DNA of 64,000 nt from Variovorax sp. PAMC26660 (GTDB taxonomy: Bacteria; Pseudomonadota; Gammaproteobacteria; Burkholderiales; Burkholderiaceae_C): contig NZ_CP060295.1 of assembly GCF_014302995.1 (NCBI RefSeq), forward strand, positions 5,757,501-5,821,500, in the 5' to 3' direction. Every line of letters starts with the position of its first letter. Position 1 is the first letter of the stretch. Position numbers and translations under genes: made by a program. Positions 41,729-50,349 of this stretch are shown here, in pieces. The notes under the pieces are model-generated. The model saw only the letters and a list, made by a program, of their open reading frames with translations. It made no database searches and was not told where the DNA came from.

Positions 41729-44700
41729 TCACTTGTAAGGAATGATTCCACCCGTGGCTTGGGCGTTTCTGTTTACCATGGGAAGACTAGCGCTATCGAA
41801 GCTAATTGCGGGGTGCCCAACATCAGTGAAAGATGTTCCGGAAGCCATGGTGGATTTGCAAATTTTCGACGTAACTATTCTTGTATTGGTTACGCGCGGA
41901 TCCATGATTAAAGATGCGGATTGAAACCAATTCGCGTCGCCAGGAGACAGCCAAAACTGCTTGAACCCGGCCCCTGTTGGATTTCCCTCTATTGAATACA
42001 TTTGAGTGCTCGCTATCGCAGAGAATTCAGCCGGACTAACTACTCGATATATCGATACATACCCCTCATCGCACGTACACGTTGTATCTCCACTTAAAGA
42101 GAGAGCTGCGCCGAGCACGCCGAGCGCTCTGCCTCCCAAGGAGACCGCCCATGGAGGGATGCTAATACCTCCCTCCGGAAATGGGAGTGTGGTTGCCCCG
42201 CCCTGCAGCCCTGCGGGGTCGGTGAATTTCAACGGATTCCCATCTACGTATCCAAATCGATTCCACCCTCCATCGAGCCCGATGGGATCGCCCTGCGTGT
42301 AGCGGCCAGTCGGAGGGCTGTACGTCCTATACCCGTTGTAGAACAGCCCCGACTCCTCATCCGCATACTGCCCCGGATACCTCAGGTTGAACTTCACTTC
42401 CGAGATGCCGGTTGTGCCCGGATGCGGCGCCACTTCCAGATTCGTGAACCGGTTCTTCGCAATCGTCGGCTTGTCTTCCCCGAACGCGCTGTAGCCCCAC
42501 TGCCAGACCGCTTGTCCGTCTGCGTTGGTGAGCTTGCGCGGCGTGTTCAGGTGATCGCTGTGTACCGCGTAGGTGGCGTCGTTGATCACCGCCGCAATCG
42601 GCATCAGCCCGTTCGCAGTGGGCAGGTAGATGTACTGCGCTTGGCCGCCGCTGCTCGTGCCGCCACTGCCCACTTCTGCGATCAACGTGCCCTGCTCGTC
42701 GTAGACATACGCATAGCCCAACTGCTCCGCTTGCGTTGTGCTCGGGCTCCACAGCTTCGTGAAGAACGCAATCAGGCTCTGCATGAACCCTGGATCGGCC
42801 GCATTGCCCTGGCTCGGCGGATACAGCGGCTCGGTCTTGAACACCCGTTGCCCCAACGCGTTGTGGGCGTATCGGGTGGTCGGGCTGACATCGGTGGCGC
42901 CGGTGGTCGATGCACCGAGGCGCCCTTCGGCATCGTAGGTGTAGCTGCGCAAACCATCGCTCACCATGTCGCCGTTGGCGTTGTAGCCATAGGTGACGCT
43001 GGTGTTGCTCGCGCCGTTGATGCTCTGGATGAAGCCTGTCAGTTGGTTGCTCGATGCACCCACCGTGTAGGTTCGGCTGGTGCTCAGGCCGTTGACGGCC
43101 CGGGTGCTGCGGTTCCGGTTGCCGTTGGCGTCGTAGCCGAAGCCTGCGGTGTTGCCCGTGGCGTTGAAGCTGGTGATGCGTCCGACACTGTTGTAGCCCA
43201 CGCTCCATGTCTGCGGCACCAGGGAGATGGTGCTGTGCGTGGGGTCGGTGTCACCGGGCTGGTACAGGTTCTGCGTCAGGCTGGTGATGCGGCCTGCGGC
43301 GTCGTAGACGTAGCTGCTGAACTCGGTGGTGGTCAGGCGGTCTGCGGTGTCATAGACCCGGCTGGCGGCCACTGCGGGGTTCGCGAAGGCCCAGGTCCAT
43401 GCGGTGGGCTGGCCCAGCGGGTTCCAAGCGATGCCGGTGACGAGAGGGTTGCCGTTCCAGTTCAGGCCCACGAGGCGGCCGGTGGCGTCGTAGACGTGAG
43501 TGAGCGTGGCGCCGTTGGGGTAGCCGATGCTCGCCAGCGTGCCGTTGGCGTTATAGCCGTAGCTGACCTGCTGCACGCTGCCGTTGATCAGGGTCTGCTT
43601 CTTGAGGGTGACGCGGCCGAAGGCATCGCGGGTGTACTCGGTGGTGCCGCTGCGGTCCAAGATCTCGGACAGATACCCCTTGCTGTTGGCCGTGAGGTCG
43701 TAGCGCAGGGTGGTGGTCTTGCCGTCGGCGAAGACCAGGCTTGTGGGGCGGCCCAGCGCATCGCGGGTGATCGTCGTGGCCTGGCCCAGGGCGTCGGTGA
43801 TCTGGCTGGGCAGGCCCAGGTTGTCGTACTGGGTGCTGGCGTTGCCCACGTCGGCGCTGGCTTCGGTGGTGGCGTTGCCTTGGGCGTCTCGGGTGTAGGC
43901 GGTGGCTACGCCTTTGAAGTCCTTGGCTTCGGTGACGGCGTCCAGGGCGTTGTATTTCAGCGTGGCCGTTGCGTTGGCGTCATCTCTCACGACCTTGATG
44001 CGGCGCAGGCCATCCAGGCTGTACTGGGTGCTCTGATTCAGACCGTTGGTATTGCGGGTCAGTTCGCCGTTGGCGTCGTAGCCGAACGTGCTGGTCTGGT
44101 TCGGACCTTCGGTCTTGCCGCTCAGGCGATTGAGATAGTTGATAGTGCGGGCGGCCTTCCAGGCAATGCTGCCGGTGCCGTCCTTGATCTGTTCGGTGGT
44201 GCGGTTACCTATGCCATCAAGGGTATAGGTGCCGCTCTCGCCTCGGTTGTTGCTCCAGCCGGTCAGGCGATGGGCTGCGTCGTAGGTGTAGGCCAGGACG
44301 AGGCCGGTGGGCAGCGTGATCGTCTCGACGGTGCCGTAGGCCTTGTAGGTGAGCGTGCTGGTCTGGCCGCCGATGGTCTGGATCAACAACCGGTCACGCG
44401 CGTCGTAGGTGTAGGTCGTGACGAGGCCATTGGGGGCGGTCGTGCTGGCTACGCGGTTGGCACTGTCGTAGGTGTAGCTGGTGACATGGCCGAGAGCGTT
44501 GGTGGACGTCAGGACGTTGCCGAGGAGGTCGTAGGTGTAGCTGGTGACGGCACCATTGGGCTCTGTCGTGGTGTTCACCAAGCCTTGAGGGGTGTAGGTC
44601 CACTGCCAGAGTTGGGTCTTGTTGGTGGCCGTGTCGGTGATCGTCTTCGACAGCGCATTGCCGAGCGTGTCGTAGGTGTAGGCGGTGGTGCGACCAGCTT

Positions 44701-46393
44701 CCGTCACGAGCACAGGCAATGCAAAGGTCGCATGCCATTGAGTGGTTACAGTCTGAGCATCGGGGGTGCCAGAGGCGTAGACCACGGTCGTGGGCAGGCG
44801 GCGGGCGACATCCCATGCCGTGGTGGTGACGATACCGTTGAAGTCGGTCTCAGAAGTCACAAAGCCATTTGCATCCTGGACTCGGGACGCGGCATCAGAT
44901 CCACCATTGCCTGAAAGGAGAGAGCCCGCCGTGACCGCGAGTTGGCCCTTCGTGGTGCGATAGCTGTATGACCGCGACGTACCCAAAGGATCGATGATCG
45001 TCGCAGAGCCTGACGGCTGATAACTGACTTGGTAACCGTCTACCCCCCCGGCCAGTACGGAACTGGTGGCTCGCCCTTTGCTGTCGTAGCCAAAAGTGCC
45101 CCAGCGAGCGCCTGTTTCATCGAGGATGCCGGTTAGAGCCTTGGGGTATGCGGTGCTCTCGTATAGAAACGTCCGGCTCTTACCGTCGGAATAGACAACG
45201 GAAGAGAGACGGCTGGAACTGTCGTGGGTATATCCGATTGTTCGGCCGTCAGGAGTAACAAGGGAGACTAGGTATCCGTCGAGGTACGAAAGGAGGAGCG
45301 TGCGGCCGAATGCATTGGTTATGCTGACAACTTGCCCCGAACCGTTGTATGCGTAGCTACGGGCCCATCCGTTACTTGCCACGGTCGTCTGCAACCGACC
45401 ATTCGCAGTGAAGTTATAGGTGCTGCTATTGTCAGAACGACGCCATATCCACGCGCCATCTCCTGCCTGCGTTAAGGTGTCAGCGCTGTCGTTTGCAGTC
45501 CAACTTTCATTGACAGAGAGCCGTGAGAAAGTGCGCTCAGTGCCGCCAGGCAAAGTGATCGCGACAGCCCTTGGCGCAGCGACGGGCACGGCGTTTAAGC
45601 CAACACTGTAGTTGTGAGACCAGCCTTGACCAAGGCCGGAAGATGCCCTCGTGTCATCGGTGGTCCAGTTGCTGCGATAGGTACGAGTGAAGGACAAGGC
45701 ATCGGAACCGCTGTCGGTCCAATCGACTTCGCCACGGTACTTCTCACCGGTCGCAGGAAGGATAGGATTGCCGGCTCGCAATCCCGACATGCACATGGGA
45801 GGCTGCGATGTCTTAACCGGTCTGCAAGACGTGTGAGTTTCATCCTCCTCGAATCCCGGCCAGTTGCACTGGCAACCAAAGCCGGACGCCAAGCTGCCGT
45901 TCACTGGGCAAAATTCACGCGCCACGCGAAAACCGATATTACCGACCCAAACTCGCCCATCGGCCTTGCGCAGGGCATCGTAAGAACAATTCAAGCCATT
46001 TTCTGACTCTCGATAGTTGCCCAGTATTGTCCAGTTGCCGGGATAGTCGCTATAGGCTCCGCGCATTTGCTTATCGGCCGCCACAGGTCCAAGTGCCGTA
46101 CAGGCTGCTAACTTGGATGGATATTCATCGGTTTGATCGTAAAGCGACCAAGTCTTCTCTGTCGGAATGTATGCCCAGACACTGCTGCTGATGAGCAGGA
46201 GGAGCGCTACGACCACAACACTGCTCGTGGGAAAAAGACGCCGGAATCTCAAGCCCCACAAGGGCTCAAACAGGTGATGCCGACTTTGCACTCGGTTACC
46301 AAGGGTTAGTCGCTCAAAAATATTGCGCGATTTTCCGCTGCGCAAATTCCAAGCGAAGCCCACCAAACACCGCAATGCATTTGCGATTCCCAT
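41729..46393 (-). CDS. RHS-repeat polymorphic toxin with variable C-terminal domain
   Basis: About 1554 residues: a basic N-terminus, one hydrophobic signal/membrane segment (VVVVALLLLISSSVWA), a Cys-containing domain, a DUF6531-like entry (RAGNPILPATGEKYRGEVDW), about 1000 residues of YD/RHS repeats (xxYxYDxxGRL form), and the RHS core end (GLFYNGYRTYSPPTGRYTQGDPIGLDGG, then NPLKFTDPAGL). The last 140 residues after DPAGL are the toxin: YVSIYRVVSPAEFSAIAS, GFKQFWLSPGDANWF, GHPAISFDSASLP. This resembles ADP-ribosyltransferase-fold toxins (tentative). ATG 46393 is preceded by GGGGGAG; starts at 46408 and 46453 are possible. Confidence 0.88.
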   Translation of the reverse strand: MGIANALRCLVGFAWNLRSGKSRNIFERLTLGNRVQSRHHLFEPLWGLRFRRLFPTSSVVVVALLLLISSSVWAYIPTEKTWSLYDQTDEYPSKLAACTALGPVAADKQMRGAYSDYPGNWTILGNYRESENGLNCSYDALRKADGRVWVGNIGFRVAREFCPVNGSLASGFGCQCNWPGFEEDETHTSCRPVKTSQPPMCMSGLRAGNPILPATGEKYRGEVDWTDSGSDALSFTRTYRSNWTTDDTRASSGLGQGWSHNYSVGLNAVPVAAPRAVAITLPGGTERTFSRLSVNESWTANDSADTLTQAGDGAWIWRRSDNSSTYNFTANGRLQTTVASNGWARSYAYNGSGQVVSITNAFGRTLLLSYLDGYLVSLVTPDGRTIGYTHDSSSRLSSVVYSDGKSRTFLYESTAYPKALTGILDETGARWGTFGYDSKGRATSSVLAGGVDGYQVSYQPSGSATIIDPLGTSRSYSYRTTKGQLAVTAGSLLSGNGGSDAASRVQDANGFVTSETDFNGIVTTTAWDVARRLPTTVVYASGTPDAQTVTTQWHATFALPVLVTEAGRTTAYTYDTLGNALSKTITDTATNKTQLWQWTYTPQGLVNTTTEPNGAVTSYTYDLLGNVLTSTNALGHVTSYTYDSANRVASTTAPNGLVTTYTYDARDRLLIQTIGGQTSTLTYKAYGTVETITLPTGLVLAYTYDAAHRLTGWSNNRGESGTYTLDGIGNRTTEQIKDGTGSIAWKAARTINYLNRLSGKTEGPNQTSTFGYDANGELTRNTNGLNQSTQYSLDGLRRIKVVRDDANATATLKYNALDAVTEAKDFKGVATAYTRDAQGNATTEASADVGNASTQYDNLGLPSQITDALGQATTITRDALGRPTSLVFADGKTTTLRYDLTANSKGYLSEILDRSGTTEYTRDAFGRVTLKKQTLINGSVQQVSYGYNANGTLASIGYPNGATLTHVYDATGRLVGLNWNGNPLVTGIAWNPLGQPTAWTWAFANPAVAASRVYDTADRLTTTEFSSYVYDAAGRITSLTQNLYQPGDTDPTHSTISLVPQTWSVGYNSVGRITSFNATGNTAGFGYDANGNRNRSTRAVNGLSTSRTYTVGASSNQLTGFIQSINGASNTSVTYGYNANGDMVSDGLRSYTYDAEGRLGASTTGATDVSPTTRYAHNALGQRVFKTEPLYPPSQGNAADPGFMQSLIAFFTKLWSPSTTQAEQLGYAYVYDEQGTLIAEVGSGGTSSGGQAQYIYLPTANGLMPIAAVINDATYAVHSDHLNTPRKLTNADGQAVWQWGYSAFGEDKPTIAKNRFTNLEVAPHPGTTGISEVKFNLRYPGQYADEESGLFYNGYRTYSPPTGRYTQGDPIGLDGGWNRFGYVDGNPLKFTDPAGLQGGATTLPFPEGGISIPPWAVSLGGRALGVLGAALSLSGDTTCTCDEGYVSIYRVVSPAEFSAIASTQMYSIEGNPTGAGFKQFWLSPGDANWFQSASLIMDPRVTNTRIVTSKICKSTMASGTSFTDVGHPAISFDSASLPMVNRNAQATGGIIPYK

Positions 46394-47119
46394 TGCACTC
46401 TCCCCCATGCCTTCTCGTTTGCGTGTCTGAACGTCTACGGGCCCACTCTTCACGAGCCGTGACGATCAGCATTTCTTGAACAGTCAATCACCCCCTCAGG
46501 TGACGTGCACTGCCACGCAGCGCACTTCGTACAAGTTGTTTCAGGTTAGCCGAAAGGCCGCACCCGAACAACGACAGATCGATGGCACGAGGTAAGTTGC
46601 TCGCAGGCTGAATATGAAAGTACCCAGCGCCCGAAAGTGGCTGTTGTCGGTGGGCGACTGTTGGGGCGCTCTGCTCGCTGCCTTCAGCTGCCCACATGGG
46701 ACTCAGAAGGAGGGCGCGGCGGTGCAGAGGCAGTTTGCTTTTGCCGCAAAAGTCCGAGAGCCCCCTCGAAGAAATCCGGGCGGCGAATCCCCCCCTGGCC
46801 CCCTCGCGTGCGCCCACCCGCGTACCGCGCCCGTCAACACAGGCGGACCGTGCATGCACCCGCTGGCGCATATAGGTGGCCCTGTTGTGTCACCGAATGG
46901 GCGTCATCAAAGCTGTGTTGCAGACCGTTAATCGGGGAGGCACGCCGGGTACTCTGCCTCCAAGCCACACGCAGGGCACCGGCAGTACACCGAGGGGTTG
47001 ATGTGGAAATGTGGAACGTGGCGGTCTCGCTCAGCCGCGGAATCGTGCGCGGTGCAGTCTGGCGCCATGGGCTCGGTGCCACAGTGTGGGCAAGGAGGCA
47101 GTCAAGTCGACTACGAGTT
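46394..47119. other. Gene-free interval upstream of the RHS gene
   Basis: I find no supported gene or RNA here. The frames present are Arg/Pro-rich and lack ribosome sites. The part next to 46400 should hold the RHS promoter. Confidence 0.5.
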
Positions 47120-47968
47120 CTACGGGATAGCTGGCGCGGGCTGAACACCGACACGAAGCGCGAGGTGGGCTAAAAGGCGAAGAAACGCGGAGCCGGAACT
47201 CAAGACATAGACGGTGAACTCCTCCGTTGGCGGCGCGAGGTTGTCTACTTGACCATGCCTGTACTCATGCATTCCCTGGACCCATTGGGCCATGCCCTCG
47301 AACATCGCCCCCCATACTCGTTGTTCAACCCCGTCCCCTGCAGAGACTGCAAGGTACTGGTCTCGAAGTTGAACTCGACACAGGTTCGCGTGGAGATTGC
47401 GTGCTGTTGGATTCAACTGCTTGGCGATGACTTCAAGCGCCTCAAACATCGACCGAATGGCTGGCTTCGTGTCTGGGGGGTGGCGATCAAGGTGTTGAAA
47501 CGCAGACTCATAGCAGCTTCGAGCAACGGCCAGCACGGGGTCGTTGAGGATGGCCAAGGTCGCGGCACGCATCCCCTCGAACACCTCATCGACCGCGTAG
47601 TGAATGATGCCCTGTTCATCGATGCGAAAGCCCATGTGCTCCTCAGCAAGAGCGCGTTCCACAGATGCGCGGTAGATCGCGGCTGGCCGAGGACCACTCT
47701 GCCGAAGCAAGAAATTGAACGTAATTGTTATGGCAGTTAGCACCTCCTCCATCGGGCTCCGCGTGAAGAAATCGTTCCACAGCGTGCCCCATTGGCCGGT
47801 CGGCACGACGATACCTGCCTCGGCACGCAGTCGTCGCTTCACTTCGGCGCTCGACCCGTCGCCGTCTGGGAACGCTGCGCCGATCCGCACACGAAAGCGA
47901 GGGCTGTCGCCTCTAGGGGCAGCACGGTCCATATACCGGTAAATGAAAAGCGGGTGATCTGTAGCCAT
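47120..47968 (-). CDS. Possible abortive-infection-type protein (282 aa)
   Basis: The N-terminal half is a mixed domain (FIYRYMDRAAPRGDSPRFRVRIG). The C-terminal half is helical (AVARSCYESAFQHLDRH, IRSMFEALEVIAKQLNP, GMAQWVQGMHEYRHGQVDNLAPPTEE). A helical repeat ending in an RHG-type segment before a final helix is common in abortive-infection proteins of the Abi/HEPN kind, but the match is by shape only. ATG 47968 (MATDHPLF) is taken; 17 further residues could be added. It diverges from the recombinase gene. Confidence 0.55.
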   Translation of the reverse strand: MATDHPLFIYRYMDRAAPRGDSPRFRVRIGAAFPDGDGSSAEVKRRLRAEAGIVVPTGQWGTLWNDFFTRSPMEEVLTAITITFNFLLRQSGPRPAAIYRASVERALAEEHMGFRIDEQGIIHYAVDEVFEGMRAATLAILNDPVLAVARSCYESAFQHLDRHPPDTKPAIRSMFEALEVIAKQLNPTARNLHANLCRVQLRDQYLAVSAGDGVEQRVWGAMFEGMAQWVQGMHEYRHGQVDNLAPPTEEFTVYVLSSGSAFLRLLAHLALRVGVQPAPAIP

Positions 47969-48111
47969 GCTCACATCGTATCGACTTGGTGGCGTCCGAA
48001 TTCGACCGGATACGGACATCCTCGGCAGCTATGTCCAAAAAATAGCTTGACCCAATTTTGAACACACCCGATGATTCGGACGTCCTTTCCGTACATCAAA
48101 GAGGCCTCCCT

Positions 48112-48696
48112 ATGTCCCGCGTGTTCGCCTACTGCCGCGTCTCCACCACCGACCAGACCACCGACAACCAAGTGCAGGAGATCGCTGCTGCGGGCTTCAG
48201 TGTCACTCCCCAGCGCACCATCGCGGAAACCGTGTCGGGGTCTGTAGCGGCCTCCGAACGGACGGGGTTCGGGATGCTTCTGAACAAGCTCGAAGCGGGG
48301 GACGTGCTAGTGGTCACCAAGCTGGACCGTCTCGGGCGCAACGCTATGGACGTGCGGAGCACCGTGGAGGGCCTTTCCGGCATGGGCGTGCGTGTTCATT
48401 GCTTGGCACTTGGCGGGGTGGACCTGACGAGTCCCGCAGGGAAGATGACGATGGGCGTTATCGCCGCCGTCGCGGAATTCGAGCGGGATCTTCTCATCGA
48501 GCGGACCCAAGCGGGGCTTGCTCGGGCGAAGGCGGAAGGAAAGACGCTCGGCAGGCCGCAGGCCCTGCAAGGGAGCGTGATTGACGATGTGCGCGAGCGG
48601 CTTCAGAGGGGTGAGGCTGTCGCCGCTATCGCCCGTGCCCACAACACCAGCCGTCAGACCATCATGCGCATTCGGGACGCTAACGCACCGGTGTGA
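48112..48696 (+). CDS. Serine recombinase (resolvase/invertase family)
   Basis: The 194-residue protein has a catalytic domain with [17 protein letters not shown] (nucleophile Ser in RVST), [11 protein letters not shown], and [27 protein letters not shown], then an E-helix with [13 protein letters not shown] and a C-terminal helix-turn-helix ([22 protein letters not shown]). This is the layout of Hin/Pin invertases and Tn3 resolvases. AGAGG precedes ATG 48112. No flanking pair of crossover sites is evident, so the target is unknown. Confidence 0.9.
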   Translation: MSRVFAYCRVSTTDQTTDNQVQEIAAAGFSVTPQRTIAETVSGSVAASERTGFGMLLNKLEAGDVLVVTKLDRLGRNAMDVRSTVEGLSGMGVRVHCLALGGVDLTSPAGKMTMGVIAAVAEFERDLLIERTQAGLARAKAEGKTLGRPQALQGSVIDDVRERLQRGEAVAAIARAHNTSRQTIMRIRDANAPV

Positions 48697-48712
48697 CCCC
48701 GCCTTCCGCCTG

Positions 48713-49108
48713 CTAGGGGCACGGAAATGCCTTCCGCAGCGCAGCCCTGATTGGTACCTCTGCGGGGAGCGAGTGAGTCTGAGGGTTCTCCTTCAGGTAC
48801 TTCACGACGATCTTCACCAAGAGCAGCGGGTCGCCTGAGTCTTCCTTCGGACACAAGCCGTTGTCCGTCCTTCGAGCCTCAGCGGCTTCCGCCAAAAGGG
48901 CGCCCGCTGAGGCATCGAGGACGCCGATGCAGTAGCCTGACTGGAACGCCTCCTTTTGCTGCGTCTCCGGTGCATGCTTACGCAACGCTGCCTCGCACAC
49001 CTTGAGGAACGGCCCGCCATCGACACCCGATGCGTGGGCTGCGCCACCCCCAAGGCCGCATGCAGAGGCCATCGAAAGCAAACCCAAAAGACGTGTGATG
49101 TTGTTCAT
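48713..49108 (-). CDS. Rap1a/Tai-family immunity protein
   Basis: The 131-residue precursor has a signal peptide (MNNITRLLGLLSMASACGLGGGAAHA) and a small helical domain with paired cysteines: FLKVCEAAL, QSGYCIGVLDASAGALL, GLCPKE, and the C-terminal VVKYLKENPQTH with IRAALRKAFPCP. That pattern is the Rap1a/Tai family, periplasmic proteins that neutralise peptidoglycan amidase effectors of type VI secretion. No amidase toxin is present in the island, so it is an orphan. It converges on the serine recombinase gene. Confidence 0.8.
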   Translation of the reverse strand: MNNITRLLGLLSMASACGLGGGAAHASGVDGGPFLKVCEAALRKHAPETQQKEAFQSGYCIGVLDASAGALLAEAAEARRTDNGLCPKEDSGDPLLLVKIVVKYLKENPQTHSLPAEVPIRAALRKAFPCP

Positions 49109-49455
49109 CGCAAGAGTGTAAGAACCAACCGTCCCGGAACGTGCTGCCAGACATCCGTGAATGCTGTTGGAGATTTAGTGGGGCAGCCTATCCGTACAAA
49201 GATATGACCGAACGCAAGCTCCCACGGTCTATGAATACCTCAAGGCTCCCGTTTGAGCTACTCAGAACGAGCCCGGGCATGGATTTCGATTTACCCCTTG
49301 ACTAAGACAACCCGGGCCGATCCACAAAACCGGCGCATTAGGTAGAGCCCACTTGGCCCACCTCAAGGTGCCCTTCCTGGCGCACCTCTCCGCCCCCTCT
49401 CGGTTCGCCGTCAGGGGGCTTTCTTTCGTCTTCACATTCACATCCTGAGCTTGCA
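49109..49455. other. Gene-free interval with a terminator-like hairpin
   Basis: No supported protein gene. There is a possible -35 box TTGACT near 49298 and a G/C hairpin with T-run at 49392-49426, so a short untranslated transcript of about 100 bases is conceivable but unproven. Confidence 0.4.
49392..49426 (+). terminator. Terminator-like hairpin before the small phage-like operon
   Basis: GCCCCCT (49392-49398) pairs with AGGGGGC (49413-49419), followed by TTTCTTTC. It lies 30 bases upstream of the start codon at 49456, thus in the leader of that operon. Confidence 0.5.
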
Positions 49456-49752
49456 ATGGCACAACACCTGACCCCCCGCGTTATTCGCGCGTATTCCCTT
49501 CCCGTCGAACAGTTCGACCATCTCAAAAACTATCAACGCAGTCTTCAGTTCGCCGCCGACGCTGAAGCCGGTACGCCTGCCTGCGAAGGTGACGCCCACT
49601 GGATCACGAACAGTCAGACGCTCGCGCACATCCTTCACCACCACGGCCTGCTTGCCACCGTCGCCGTTCGCTCGGACATGCACATCGGCCCGTTCGTGTC
49701 GGCTCTGTACATGGGCGACTTGGTAGCCGGTCAGCCAGAGGTGCAATCGTGA
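49456..49752 (+). CDS. Hypothetical island protein (98 aa)
   Basis: The protein begins MAQHLTPRVIRAYSLPVEQFDHLK and contains HWITNSQTLAHILHHHG. The form is of a small DNA-binding or regulatory phage protein, but no family is recognised. It overlaps the next gene by GTGA and opens a three-gene plus-strand group that ends at the integrase. Confidence 0.55.
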   Translation: MAQHLTPRVIRAYSLPVEQFDHLKNYQRSLQFAADAEAGTPACEGDAHWITNSQTLAHILHHHGLLATVAVRSDMHIGPFVSALYMGDLVAGQPEVQS

Positions 49753-50024
49753 GCGCCGCGAACGTCCCGGCCTTGTGCGTTTTCAGTCCCCCAAGCGGGC
49801 AGCCCATTCGCGGCTTCAGCGATGCTGCCGGGGCCTTTTGGTTCGTCACGCTCGACGTGCTCCCGGCGATGGGTCTGCGGGGCGGGCCGAAGATCATCCC
49901 GCGCATCGACGCGGCTGACAAGTCAATCATAGGCAAGGGCAATGCCTACGGCATGCACCCCGACACCATCCGCCGCAGCCGCACGCATGAAGAACGTCGT
50001 CTATCTTTTTCGCGCGGAGCGTAA
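49749..50024 (+). CDS. Bro-N/antirepressor-like small protein (91 aa)
   Basis: GTG 49749 overlaps the previous stop. The segment FSDAAGAFWFVTLDVLPAMGLRG resembles the start of Bro-N antirepressor domains (pattern: WFV..DV...LG), followed by IPRIDAADKSIIGKG. The protein stops after 91 residues, so at most a Bro-N domain is present and the C-terminus overlaps the next gene. Reading as Bro-N is tentative. Confidence 0.5.
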   Translation: MSAANVPALCVFSPPSGQPIRGFSDAAGAFWFVTLDVLPAMGLRGGPKIIPRIDAADKSIIGKGNAYGMHPDTIRRSRTHEERRLSFSRGA

Positions 50025-50349
50025 AGTGCCGCGCCTTGTCGGTGAGAGCGACATCCTGTACATCGGTCAAACCAAGACCACTTTCGAGCGTCGATACAAG
50101 CAATGGGCCGCGCTCATATCTACGCTCAAGCGGAACGAGCATGCGCTCAAGGCATACGGGCCGATCACGCTGGCGGCTTGCGACTATCGGGTATTCGGGC
50201 AAAGCCTGCTAGTGGCTGAAAATCAGATGCTGTGGTGGTACTACGCCAACCATTTTGAGTACCCGCCCTTCAACTACACGCGAGCGAAAAACCCGAGTAA
50301 GGCCAAGCCGCAGCCGATGCCGAAGGTAAGCCCTCAGGAAGCCCCGTAA
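49987..50349 (+). CDS. GIY-YIG-like small protein (120 aa)
   Basis: ATG 49987 begins MKNVVYLFRAERKVPRL, followed by SDILYIGQTKTTFERRYKQW. The pair VYL...LYIGQT with a downstream Arg-rich helix is the core of the GIY-YIG nuclease fold. A later Glu in AENQMLWWYYANHFEYPPFN could be the metal ligand. It is short, with no DNA-binding extension. It overlaps the preceding gene by 38 bases and the integrase 3' end by 16. Confidence 0.6.
   Translation: MKNVVYLFRAERKVPRLVGESDILYIGQTKTTFERRYKQWAALISTLKRNEHALKAYGPITLAACDYRVFGQSLLVAENQMLWWYYANHFEYPPFNYTRAKNPSKAKPQPMPKVSPQEAP

Noticed and set aside
42422..44914. Open frame of 830 codons antisense to the RHS gene
   Set aside because: It mirrors the YD-repeat coding pattern and has no independent motif.
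46488..46871. Minus-strand 127-codon frame upstream of RHS
   Set aside because: Arg/Ser-rich, no ribosome site, no recognisable domain.
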